NCBI GenBank assembly: GCA_017531485.1
Contig: JAFXKY010000061.1
Location: 1-40,815 of the forward strand
From: Eubacteriaceae bacterium
GTDB taxonomy: Bacteria; Bacillota; Clostridia; Eubacteriales; Anaerofustaceae
Reading direction: 5' to 3'
Length of the DNA stretch: 40,815 bases
The notes under the pieces are model-generated. The model made no database searches. It was not told the origin of the DNA and saw only the letters and a list, made by a program, of their open reading frames with translations. The position numbers and the translations under genes were made by a program. Shown piece by piece: positions 24,496 through 31,979 of the stretch (the first letter of the stretch is position 1; the number at the start of each line of letters is the position of its first letter).

Positions 24496-25346
24496 ATCAC
24501 ACCTCCCTCAATTCCCACAAACGGCAGGGTGTAATATCTGTCATAGGTGAGGTATTCGTCTTTTCTCGCGGAATATTCGTTTAAGAATATCACCGACAAT
24601 CTTTCGTCCTCCGTTCTCATGAGGTGGGAAGCGATGAGGTATTTCATCAGGTTTCTCGCGAGGAAAGAAAACGGGATCTCCATACCAAGATCGTCCTTTG
24701 TGATCTCGGGGATGGAAGAAAGGAATGTGATCTCATAAATTCCCGTATGCTTTTTGCCGATAAGCACCGTATCGCCGTGAAGCACGGAATAAGATCTTTC
24801 CATTTTCTCCTTTCCCGTTTCCGTCACCGGCAGATCCCTCGAGAACCTGACGAACCTTCCTTCCGTGATGCGGTGCATGGCAGCGCGGACGAACGGTTTT
24901 TCTTCGTCGCGGGGAGAATAATGCGCCGTGAGGGAGAAGGAGAGTTCTTCGTCGGAATAAATGCTGATATATTCAGCTCCGTCGGCAATTTCTGCGGTGA
25001 GGGTCTTCTGATTACCGCGGAGAACATAACAGTCCGAACGACCGTGATAATGAATAAGTACCCTGCCGCTGCCCGAATATGAAATATCTATCTTTCCCAC
25101 GTTTCCCACGACGAACACGGCGCTGTCGAAACGCTCAGCTCTGAGGGACGGAAGGGAAAGGGTCGGTTTGTCTTCTCCTGCGATGAGCATATATGCCGTT
25201 TCATAAATGGGGACGATCTGTGAAGAAACTTCCACCGCCGCCGCATTGAGAGCGGAGAGAAAATTTTTGTCATAACTCTTTCTTTCCGATGCGTCAAGAC
25301 AGAGCATTTCGTAAATCTCGTCTTTATATTCTGCTATTGTTTTCAT
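24492..25346 (-). CDS. Phage head-tail connector/adaptor-like protein
   Basis: A 284-aa protein starting MKTIAEYKDEIYEMLCLDAS. The N-terminal part is helical (NFLSALNAAAVEVSSQIVPIYE), like adaptor proteins that dock on the portal, while residues ~75-190 look beta-rich. The C-terminus (FLARNLMKYLIASHLMRTEDERLSVIFLNEYSARKDEYL) is again helical. It lies directly after the coat protein and before the tail-stabilisation gene, the position of connector proteins such as P22 gp4. No diagnostic motif; moderate confidence in role. Confidence 0.65.
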   Translation of the reverse strand: MKTIAEYKDEIYEMLCLDASERKSYDKNFLSALNAAAVEVSSQIVPIYETAYMLIAGEDKPTLSLPSLRAERFDSAVFVVGNVGKIDISYSGSGRVLIHYHGRSDCYVLRGNQKTLTAEIADGAEYISIYSDEELSFSLTAHYSPRDEEKPFVRAAMHRITEGRFVRFSRDLPVTETGKEKMERSYSVLHGDTVLIGKKHTGIYEITFLSSIPEITKDDLGMEIPFSFLARNLMKYLIASHLMRTEDERLSVIFLNEYSARKDEYLTYDRYYTLPFVGIEGGVM

Positions 25347-25365
25347 TTTTCTCCTTTCTTTTAAA

Positions 25366-25390
25366 GAAGGGGGAAAATCTTTCCCCCTCA
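25366..25390 (-). terminator. Hairpin after the coat gene (attenuator-like)
   Basis: A perfect 8-bp stem GGGGGAAA/TTTCCCCC with a 3-nt loop (25369-25387) lies 15 bp after the coat stop. On the minus strand it is followed by TTCTTT. Hairpins here often leave extra coat mRNA over downstream tail mRNA. Confidence 0.6.
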
Positions 25391-25403
25391 GAATTTATAA
25401 TAT

Positions 25404-26219
25404 TTAAGCTCTGTGCGCCTTGATGACGTACATTTCTTCGGGTTTGACGACCTTTGCGCCGTATACATCAAGGCCTTTGAGTGCGTCTGCGAAAAGACCT
25501 TCCGGACGGTATGCTTCCATTGAACGGATCTGACCTGCGAAGGCGATGGCGCGTTTTGTCTTTACGAACATACAATCATCCGTTCCGTCGTTTGCGAGGT
25601 TGTTTGAGATCTTCACCGCCGCACCGTTATAAAGTCCGATGATGCCCTTTTCGATGAGGGACATATTGTCCGTGTGGAGGTTTGTGAGGGCATCCTTGAA
25701 GAGGTTATAAAACCACGGGGTGAGGATGACCGTCACGTCGCTTCCGATCTTCACTCCGTTTGCCCAGAGCTTTTCGAATGCCGCATCCACAAGCTTTTTC
25801 GCCGCTGCGGAATCGTTTACCGCCGTTGACGCGCTCATATTCACCGCATCCTTATAAAGAGAAGCAACGTATGTATCGCGCTGTTCCGCGAGAGCTTTGC
25901 TTGATTCCAGGCTGAGCGCTTCCATAAGCCCCGGTGTGCTCTGGGCTTTGTCCACGTCGTCCACCATGAAGTTGAAATATTTCGCCTGATCGATGATGAG
26001 ATCAACGGAAGAATCGCTTACCGCTTCCGCAAGGCCGATGTCGCTGCCGTCATATGACGATACTTTCGGGCGTCCCACGCCGAGGATCTTGATCTTTTCG
26101 CCGTGTTTGACTTCCCCTTCGAATGAATAATCGCAGTCTTCGAGGAGAACGCAGTTCTTTTCGAGCTGTGACTGAATGTGTTTTGACCAGAATGTCTGTT
26201 TAAAGTTTGAATATGCCAT
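25404..26219 (-). CDS. Major capsid protein, P22-coat-like
   Basis: A 271-aa coat protein. MAYSNFKQTFWSKHIQSQLEKNCVLLEDCDYSFEGEVKHGEKIKILGVGRPKV is the standard opening of the Firmicutes P22-coat-like family. It is followed by VDLIIDQAKYFNFMVDDVDKAQS (~75-97) and a long helix (ALSLESSKALAEQRDTYVASLYKDA). VILTPWFYNLFKDAL and MFVKTKRAIAFAGQI complete the HK97-type shell core. It is shorter than P22 coat (430 aa) and lacks an insertion domain. It is preceded by a scaffold-like gene and a ~110-bp purine-rich leader. It should assemble the icosahedral shell. Confidence 0.82.
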   Translation of the reverse strand: MAYSNFKQTFWSKHIQSQLEKNCVLLEDCDYSFEGEVKHGEKIKILGVGRPKVSSYDGSDIGLAEAVSDSSVDLIIDQAKYFNFMVDDVDKAQSTPGLMEALSLESSKALAEQRDTYVASLYKDAVNMSASTAVNDSAAAKKLVDAAFEKLWANGVKIGSDVTVILTPWFYNLFKDALTNLHTDNMSLIEKGIIGLYNGAAVKISNNLANDGTDDCMFVKTKRAIAFAGQIRSMEAYRPEGLFADALKGLDVYGAKVVKPEEMYVIKAHRA

Positions 26220-26327
26220 GTTTGTTTCCTTTTCCTTTTCTTTTGTACTTTTTTATTTTGGTATCTAAGCCGATTTTGAATTTGTCTGCGAAGAATTTTC
26301 CTTTATTTTATTTTTTGTCTTTACGGC

Positions 26328-26837
26328 TTATTTCCACCTGAGCATGGAATTTCTGATTTTTTCCATGATCCTTTCGTCTTCCAGAGCTTCCTTCGGAAGG
26401 CGGTCGACTTCATCGGGAGTGTAAAATTCTTTTTTCGGATAATTTTCCGATACTCCGCCGAGATACGGCGGCTTTGTTCTTTCGTGGCGCTTTTTGTGTG
26501 CCATATAAGCTTCATAAGCTGTCAGCGCGTCCACAAGCCCCGTCATCACCAGAGATAAAAACGGCTCTCCGAACTCCCACACGGAGAGAGCTTTTTCCTC
26601 GGGATATTCCCTTTTGATCATCTGAAGGTCGTCGTCAAAACGCTTCTGCTGGATGATCTGTTTTGCCTGTCGGATGAGAGGGTGATCATTAAGACTGTCT
26701 TTTCCGGAGGTCGTCATTTCTCCGCCAAGACAGCTGTCGATGATTGAAGAAACTTCCTCGAAGGTGATGTCTTCATCAATCGTCCTGACGAGTTCGAAGA
26801 TCCTCTCTTTGTCCGGTTCGTAAGTAATTTCTGTCAT
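26328..26837 (-). CDS. Putative phage scaffolding protein
   Basis: A 169-aa charged protein encoded between portal and coat genes. The C-terminal segment FYTPDEVDRLPKEALEDERIMEKIRNSMLRWK matches the layout of scaffold C-termini in Firmicutes phages ('YT-x-EEVDxMS...ENxDxIxxSMxxW'), which contact the coat. The middle (LIRQAKQIIQQKRFDDDLQMIKREYPE) is helical. An AAGGAAA site precedes the ATG. It is expected to guide capsid assembly and then leave. Assigned by position and C-terminal pattern only. Confidence 0.65.
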   Translation of the reverse strand: MTEITYEPDKERIFELVRTIDEDITFEEVSSIIDSCLGGEMTTSGKDSLNDHPLIRQAKQIIQQKRFDDDLQMIKREYPEEKALSVWEFGEPFLSLVMTGLVDALTAYEAYMAHKKRHERTKPPYLGGVSENYPKKEFYTPDEVDRLPKEALEDERIMEKIRNSMLRWK

Positions 26838-26900
26838 ATTTTTCCTTTCCTTCCCACCGCCCGTCCCTTGTATGCTTTAATTATATCCCTTATTCCCCCG

Positions 26901-27023
26901 TCATTCCACGACATCATGCTCCCTGTCCGAAAGTGGCGCATGAGGGTTTAAGGATGAGTTTTCTTCGGAAAAAAGGCTGAGAAGATCATTGAAGATGCGG
27001 TAATATTCTTCCGGTCCCTTCAT
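26901..27023 (-). CDS. Possible small phage protein, 40 aa
   Basis: An ATG at 27023 with GGGAG 5-9 nt upstream opens a 40-codon frame, MKGPEEYYRIFNDLLSLFSE, ending EHDVVE. It is helical and acidic at first. It lies between the 46-aa gene and the scaffold gene, on the operon strand. No family recognised; the short length makes it uncertain. Confidence 0.4.
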   Translation of the reverse strand: MKGPEEYYRIFNDLLSLFSEENSSLNPHAPLSDREHDVVE

Positions 27024-27047
27024 TTCTTCTCCCTGCGGTTTTTCCTC

Positions 27048-27188
27048 TTATTCCTGCATGAACCGCATCAGCAATTCCGACACTTTCAGCCTGTCCTTCA
27101 GATCCGAATCCTTGTCCCGGAGAAGGCTTGTCCAGAAGGTGGCGATCTCGTAATGATCCGCGATGGGCTTTTTCTTCGGCCTTCCCAT
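27048..27188 (-). CDS. Small phage protein, 46 aa, terminase-small-subunit-like fragment
   Basis: Starts 1 nt after the portal stop (TGATATG). It encodes MGRPKKKPIADHYEIATFWT and then LLRDKDSDLKDRLKVSELLMRFMQE. The basic N-terminus and 'DLKDRLKVSELL' resemble the pattern 'xxLKDRLKALELLGKHLG' in small terminases, so it could be a shrunken or partial TerS. Its place after the portal, instead of before the large terminase, would be unusual. A translation-coupled small head protein is the alternative. Confidence 0.5.
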   Translation of the reverse strand: MGRPKKKPIADHYEIATFWTSLLRDKDSDLKDRLKVSELLMRFMQE

Positions 27189-27189
27189 A

Positions 27190-28770
27190 TCATTCCGTCA
27201 CGGGGACTTTCTCCCCTTCAAATCCCACCGCTGAGGCGGAGCGCTTGTAGATAATGTCCATAAGTTTTCCTTTCGGGGATGCGCTGTCGTCATCAAGGGA
27301 CTCGGCGTATTCCTCGAAAGTGATGGCGCCGCTGAGGAAGAGTTTCGAGAGGGCTTCTTCCCTTGCGTATTTGCTGAAAGGAGAAGATGAGGAGATGTCA
27401 ATGCGGATGTCAAAGACATATCTTCCGAGATCTTCGCGCGGGATATATTTTATTTCGGGCATTCCGCCGTCATCACTGACCACCACTTCGATCTCGTCTT
27501 CACCGTAAACAAACATCATTTCCAGCCACACCTCCGCCATGTCTTCCACAAACTGCCTGAGGGATGCGACGTGTCTGTTGAGGGGGATCTCTGCCGCATC
27601 ACGAACGGCGATGATCGCCGCGCCGCTGGCGTTTTCCGGATTGACCGTTCCGAGAGATGCTTCGCTTGTGCCCGCAAGGGAGGTTGTCAGCTCGATCATC
27701 TGCGGAATGATGTTTCCGGCGATGGGGTTGATGGCGGAAGGCTGCATATATCCGATGACGTCGTCGATCTTCTGCATCTTCATGTTGTTAAGGGCGATGG
27801 ATGAGCCGACGGTTGAAAGCTTTTCCACCCCGTCGCGGCTGAGGACCGCGCTGTCATAAACCACATGGGGAAAGGCGAACTGCCTGATGCCGCTGAGGAG
27901 GCGGAAAAGAGATTTGTTTATCTCCACCTGATTGTCAATAAGCGGAAAGACTTCCGAAAGCCCTCTTGCGGAGCCTTTGTCTTCCTTCCATGCAAAGCGG
28001 CAGACGGGATAGTTCTTCATTCCCGCAATCTTCACTTCCGGCATTATGTACGCATTTTTCGTGACCCTTACAGCATGGACTTCGCCGTCCTTTTTATAAA
28101 GCTTCAGTATACTCAGGCACTTTTCGTTTTCGTCCCCGTTTTCAAGCTCCCTTTTTGCGTTTTCCCCCACAAACACCCTCGTTTCTTCGTCGGGGGTGAT
28201 GTTTGTGATATTTCCTTCGTCATAACCGTTCTTTCTCGCCTGCTCCCTGAGAGAAGACACCGCCTCACGGCTGAGGATGAGGATATAAGGCTGGGACTGA
28301 ATGTCATTTTTCTGTTCATCCCCGAAGAGGATGTTGGCGGAGTCGATGATATTCATCTTCATGCCCGTTTCGTCGGTGTAAAAATAAGCGTAGCTGCTGC
28401 CGAAAACGGCGCCGTCGAGGATGATGTCCCAGATATGTTTGTCCATTTTGAGTTTTTCCCACGCCCTTGAGGCGTTGATGTTGAGAAGTTCGCAGAGGGC
28501 GGCTTTCTTCTCCCTGTCGCCTCTGAGGCTTGACGGGGAATAAACTATCGAGAAGCCCTTCTGGGCGATGCTGGAAACCTTATAGTCCACGATATTTTTG
28601 ATGATGTTGTAAGAAGGGGTCTTTTCCGTGCCGAAATATTCCCTTTCCCACTGTTTTCCGATATAGAAGTTGTAGTTCTGTTCGCAGTTGTCGTAAAAAT
28701 TATTCCTCGTAAGGTAATCCACTCCTGCGAGGTACTGTCTGTAAATACTTTCGGGATCGTTTCTGATCAT
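27190..28770 (-). CDS. Phage portal protein
   Basis: A 526-aa portal. MIRNDPESIYRQYLAGVDYLTRNNFYDNCEQNYNFYIGKQWE and YNIIKNIVDYKVSSIAQKGFSIVYSP are hallmark N-terminal motifs of SPP1/P22-like portals in Firmicutes. FRLLSGIRQFAFPHVVYDSAVL, GTSEASLGTVNPENASGAAIIAVRDAAEIPLNRH (the clip/crown region) and a C-terminal helical part follow. Twelve copies form the ring through which DNA enters and leaves. RBS AAAGGAGG lies 5 nt from the ATG. No interruption is seen. Confidence 0.88.
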   Translation of the reverse strand: MIRNDPESIYRQYLAGVDYLTRNNFYDNCEQNYNFYIGKQWEREYFGTEKTPSYNIIKNIVDYKVSSIAQKGFSIVYSPSSLRGDREKKAALCELLNINASRAWEKLKMDKHIWDIILDGAVFGSSYAYFYTDETGMKMNIIDSANILFGDEQKNDIQSQPYILILSREAVSSLREQARKNGYDEGNITNITPDEETRVFVGENAKRELENGDENEKCLSILKLYKKDGEVHAVRVTKNAYIMPEVKIAGMKNYPVCRFAWKEDKGSARGLSEVFPLIDNQVEINKSLFRLLSGIRQFAFPHVVYDSAVLSRDGVEKLSTVGSSIALNNMKMQKIDDVIGYMQPSAINPIAGNIIPQMIELTTSLAGTSEASLGTVNPENASGAAIIAVRDAAEIPLNRHVASLRQFVEDMAEVWLEMMFVYGEDEIEVVVSDDGGMPEIKYIPREDLGRYVFDIRIDISSSSPFSKYAREEALSKLFLSGAITFEEYAESLDDDSASPKGKLMDIIYKRSASAVGFEGEKVPVTE

Positions 28771-28781
28771 TGTTTCCTCCT

Positions 28782-29282
28782 TTATTTATACTTTGCCTTT
28801 AGTTCTTTTTCATATCTCTCGTCTTCGAGTTTGTCTCTTTCAAGGCGGTAGTTCCATGAATATTCCTTCCAGTAATTCTCCATTCTCTCCCTCGCCAGAT
28901 CCATGGCGGAAGAAAGCTTTTCTTCATCGTTTTCCGCCTGTGAAGAGAGAAGGTCCCTGATGAGGGAGGTGGTGATATCCTTTTTCTCTTTTATTGCGTC
29001 GGAGAGTTTCATCTGATATTCGGAGAAATCCTTTCCGAGGATACTTCTCTCCTTGCCTGATGAGCCGAGGCCTGCGGAAGATATCTTTTCGAAGTTATTT
29101 CCGTAGGGGTTGGTCGAGTGTTTATATTCCTTATATGCATCTCTTGCGGAGGTGAGATATTCCTCCTGCGCTTTTTCAAGGCCGTATGAATAGTCCGATC
29201 TTAATTTTTCGTCCCTGACGGAATATATTTCATCCCTCAGGTCGTTCATGGCCTTTTCGTAATCTTCAAATGAGTATTTCAT
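28782..29282 (-). CDS. Coiled-coil phage head-region protein of unknown role
   Basis: A 166-aa, highly charged, helical protein (YEKAMNDLRDEIYSVRDEKLRSDYSYGLEKAQEEYLTSARDAYKEYK; C-terminal RERMENYWKEYSWNYRLERDKLEDERYEKELKAKYK). A glycine/serine break lies near residues 60-80. It is translated from AAAGGAG and is followed 11 nt later by the portal gene. No family recognised. Long helices next to a portal gene would fit an internal or ejection protein, or a scaffold helper, but this is not shown. Confidence 0.7.
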   Translation of the reverse strand: MKYSFEDYEKAMNDLRDEIYSVRDEKLRSDYSYGLEKAQEEYLTSARDAYKEYKHSTNPYGNNFEKISSAGLGSSGKERSILGKDFSEYQMKLSDAIKEKKDITTSLIRDLLSSQAENDEEKLSSAMDLARERMENYWKEYSWNYRLERDKLEDERYEKELKAKYK

Positions 29283-29314
29283 TTAAGCTCCTTTCTTGTG
29301 TTTTAAATTATTTT

Positions 29315-29592
29315 TGGGGTCGATCCCCCTGATGACTGCGTCATCTTTCCCCCTTATCCTAAGGGGGACGTCAGCGAGCGGCTCCCGCGATGGTGACAGG
29401 GGGATGGGGGCGTCAGAGCACCGTGCATCCGTCAAAATCTGCGGCAAGCTCCGATTCTGACTCCGCAGGTGCTCCTCCGCCCTGTTCCGCTGAAATGGGA
29501 TTTCAGCGGGTTTGGTTGGTGGAACACCCGTTTTTCCCTGACCTTGTGCATATCGCATCCCCCTGTATCCCCCTTATAAATAAGGGGGATTT
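29315..29592. repeat. Modular intergenic repeat, cluster 2 (inside the phage operon)
   Basis: Contains a GATGAC-TGC-GTCATC hairpin, the CCCCCTTA/TAAGGGGG palindrome, the cassette ending GATGGTGACAGGGGGATGG, the ~75-bp core (29410-29482), the hairpin CCGCTGAAAT-GGG-ATTTCAGCGG (29487-29509) and the TTGGTGGAACACCC module. It fills the 311-bp gap between the terminase stop and the 166-aa gene. Confidence 0.9.
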
Positions 29593-29593
29593 A

Positions 29594-31093
29594 TTACACC
29601 ACCCTTACCGTATCCCTTCCGTTTTCCTTCTCAAAAGCGAAGTTCACACGGCGCTTTGCGGCATATGGAGTTTCGGGGACGGGCGGTTCGTCTGTGAGGA
29701 TATAATAGGCGATGGCAAGGGCCATGACGTGATCGTCATGAGTTCCGCTTTCCGCTTCGATCCTGCCTCGTGAGTTGCGGACAAAACTCAGCATCTCATA
29801 AAGGGTGTCGCGGTCGTTTATAAGCGACGGGTCTTCGCGGAATACCCTCATGAGATTGGAGATAATGGCAGGGCGGGTCACGGCAGTGGTGCGGAAACCG
29901 TATGACGGGACAGGGCGACGGGTGATGGAATCTTCCGTGCGGCGGATGTACTGATTTTCATACCCAAGGCGGCTCGCTTCCCTGACGGGATAGGTGGAGA
30001 AGTTACATTCGAAACATAATACCGCGTCGTTGTAATAGCGGCTTATTCCCACGCACTGCCCCACAAAGCGGTCTTCCTCGGATTCCACGGAAATGACTGC
30101 CACCTGACGGAGGGTTTCGGCACATATGACCTGACATACGTTTTTGTCACTCCCTTCCCCTGCGGTGTCTGCGGCGGCGATGTATGAATGCCCGGGGGAT
30201 GGATGTTCGTATATCCTGACGCATCCCGTCTCCATTGGGACATACTGCCATATCCCTTCCCCGCAACCTGTGAACTCACCGATGCTGACGGGAGGGGTGA
30301 TCTTTCCGAGGCGGTCGTTTACGGCCTTTGAACCGAAGACGCATTTTCCCGTCACTCCCCAGTTGCCGAGGCAGTACACGTTGTAGTAATACTCATCAAG
30401 CTCCCTGAAATCCTCAAGCACGGACTTTGAGTCCTCGCCCATGAATCTGTTGTCAAGGTATGTGCTTTTGACGACGGTTGCCTTTTTGTCTTCCCTGTCG
30501 AAAAAGCGCGCTTTGAGCCAGTGATTCACGTTTATGGGGTTGAAGGAGAGAATGAGCTGTCTGTAATGCCCGTTCTCACCGCGGAGTCTGAGGTCCACCT
30601 GATTGAAGTCGGCTTCACTGATCTCGCTGGCTTCTTCGATCCAGACCATTGTGATGCCGAAGACGGATTTTAATTTCTCCGCATCGTCAAGCCCCGCAAA
30701 GATTATTCGTGAGCCGTTCGGGGAAGATATGGACATATCGGTTTTGGAGATATTCCACTTTTTCACGTCGTAATACTGAGATATCTGGCTGACGAGCTGT
30801 GAATAACAGCTTTCGCGGAGGGTCTTTGCCACCTTTCTCAGGACGAGGATAGTATGTCCCTTTTCACGGTACGCCCTTTCGATGATCTTTCTGCCTGCAA
30901 ACATACTCTTTCCGCTTCCGCCTCCGCCCATGAGGACGATATAGCGGTGGGTGTCGAAATACAGCGGGAAGAATATGTCGTTGCTTTCATCCCGGAGTTT
31001 TCCGAGGTATTCCGAGGCGGCGTGAAATTCATCGAGGGCATGTTCGTCGAGCTGATCTGTTATCTTTATAAATTCGTCGTATGTTATCTGCAT
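29594..31093 (-). CDS. Phage terminase large subunit
   Basis: The start is set at the ATG at 31093 (MQITYDEF), which has AAAGGAG 7 nt upstream; a longer frame of 19 codons lacks such a site. The protein has 499 aa. The N-terminal ATPase carries Walker A GGGGSGKS at residues 56-63 and Walker B ITMVWIEEASE (~150-160). The coupling motif region is LILSFNPINVNHW. The C-terminal nuclease has YIAAADTAGEGSDKN (first aspartate, ~305) and HDDHVMALAIAYYIL near the end (last acidic pair). All catalytic elements needed for headful packaging appear intact. It is the first gene of the phage cassette. Confidence 0.92.
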   Translation of the reverse strand: MQITYDEFIKITDQLDEHALDEFHAASEYLGKLRDESNDIFFPLYFDTHRYIVLMGGGGSGKSMFAGRKIIERAYREKGHTILVLRKVAKTLRESCYSQLVSQISQYYDVKKWNISKTDMSISSPNGSRIIFAGLDDAEKLKSVFGITMVWIEEASEISEADFNQVDLRLRGENGHYRQLILSFNPINVNHWLKARFFDREDKKATVVKSTYLDNRFMGEDSKSVLEDFRELDEYYYNVYCLGNWGVTGKCVFGSKAVNDRLGKITPPVSIGEFTGCGEGIWQYVPMETGCVRIYEHPSPGHSYIAAADTAGEGSDKNVCQVICAETLRQVAVISVESEEDRFVGQCVGISRYYNDAVLCFECNFSTYPVREASRLGYENQYIRRTEDSITRRPVPSYGFRTTAVTRPAIISNLMRVFREDPSLINDRDTLYEMLSFVRNSRGRIEAESGTHDDHVMALAIAYYILTDEPPVPETPYAAKRRVNFAFEKENGRDTVRVV

Positions 31094-31189
31094 TTTTACT
31101 CCTTTCTTTTTCTGACCCGAAGTAATGCTAACACACACCCCCTGTGACATTCCACGACAAGGTGCATGGCGTCAGAAATTGGCGCGGGT
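31094..31189. other. Upstream region of the phage cassette
   Basis: About 95 bp lead from repeat cluster 3 to the terminase ATG. No convincing -35/-10 pair is seen on the minus strand, so the promoter of the cassette is either atypical, inside the repeat, or lost. Confidence 0.4.
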
Positions 31190-31915
31190 CCGGTTCGTGG
31201 GACATCCGTTTTTCCCTGACCTTGTGCGTATCGCATCCCCCTTTATCCCCCTTATCCTAAGGGGGACGGACGTGCTCTCTTAGAATAAGGGAGCTGTCAC
31301 GGAGTGACTGAGGGATAAGGGCGTCAAAGCACCGTGCATCCGTCAAAATCTGCGGCAAGCTCCGATTCTGACTCCGCAGGTGTTCCTCCGCCCCATTCCG
31401 ACAAAATGAGATTTTGTCGGGTTTGGTTGGTGGAACACCCGTTTTTCCCTGACCTTGTGCGTATCGCATCCCCCTGTATCCCCCTTATCCTAAGGGGGAC
31501 GTCATCGAGCGCCTCCCGCGAAGATGACAGGGGGATGGGGCGTCAAAGCACCGTTTCTCACGCACTTCTTCGGTCGGAATCCCCCGTCGGCTTCGCCGAC
31601 ACCCCCTTTGGCTACGCCTCCCAAAGGGGGCAAAAAACGTGCCTGCATCTATAGCCTGTTCCCCATCGTCACTTACAGATCGATCTCTCAGTATCGATGT
31701 ACACATATTTAAAGATCATCTCGCTCTTCTGGCCCCCTTGAACTTTGGTTTAAGGGGGTGACACAGCGTCAGCTGTGACGGGGGATGAGATTTCAGCGGT
31801 TTGTGAGTAAGTGGAACATCTTTATCTCCCCCACTCTTTACATCTCACCCATCCCCCTGATGACTTCGTCATCTTTCCCCCTTATCCTAAGGGGGACAGG
31901 TGCATCTCACCGATT
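31190..31915. repeat. Modular intergenic repeat, cluster 3
   Basis: A mosaic of about 725 bp. In order: the GTGGGACATCCGTTTTTCCC-type module, palindrome, cassette with TCTTAGAATAAGGGAGC, core (31321-31393), a variant hairpin CCGACAAAAT-GAG-ATTTTGTCGG (31398-31420), module TTGGTGGAACACCC, palindrome, cassette GTCATCGAGCGCC...GATGACAGG, and a CGTCGGCTTCGCCGAC/CCCCCTTTGG...CCAAAGGGGG block. A further part (31620-31725) is shared with cluster 4, and a half hairpin with GTGAGTAAGTGGAACATC lies at ~31784-31822. No real gene. Confidence 0.9.
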
Positions 31916-31921
31916 TTTTGC

Positions 31922-31964
31922 ACAAAAAAAAGGGGCATTACTGCCTTTGCAATAATGCCCTTTA
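31922..31964 (-). terminator. Terminator after the first UroD-family gene
   Basis: On the minus strand an AAGGGCATTA...TAATGCCCCTT hairpin (with a mismatch and inner GCAAAGGCAG loop) is followed by eight T residues. It starts 16 bp after the gene's stop. Confidence 0.82.
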
Positions 31965-31979
31965 TAAATTATGAAATCA

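Noticed and set aside
29283-29558. Recurring minus-strand frame through the repeat (sharing FQRNRAEEHLRSQNRSLPQ), also at 12532, 31257 and 33214
   Set aside because: Conservation is at DNA level and extends outside the frame. Ends differ in each copy, and the compensated hairpin changes alter the residues, so it is not a conserved protein.
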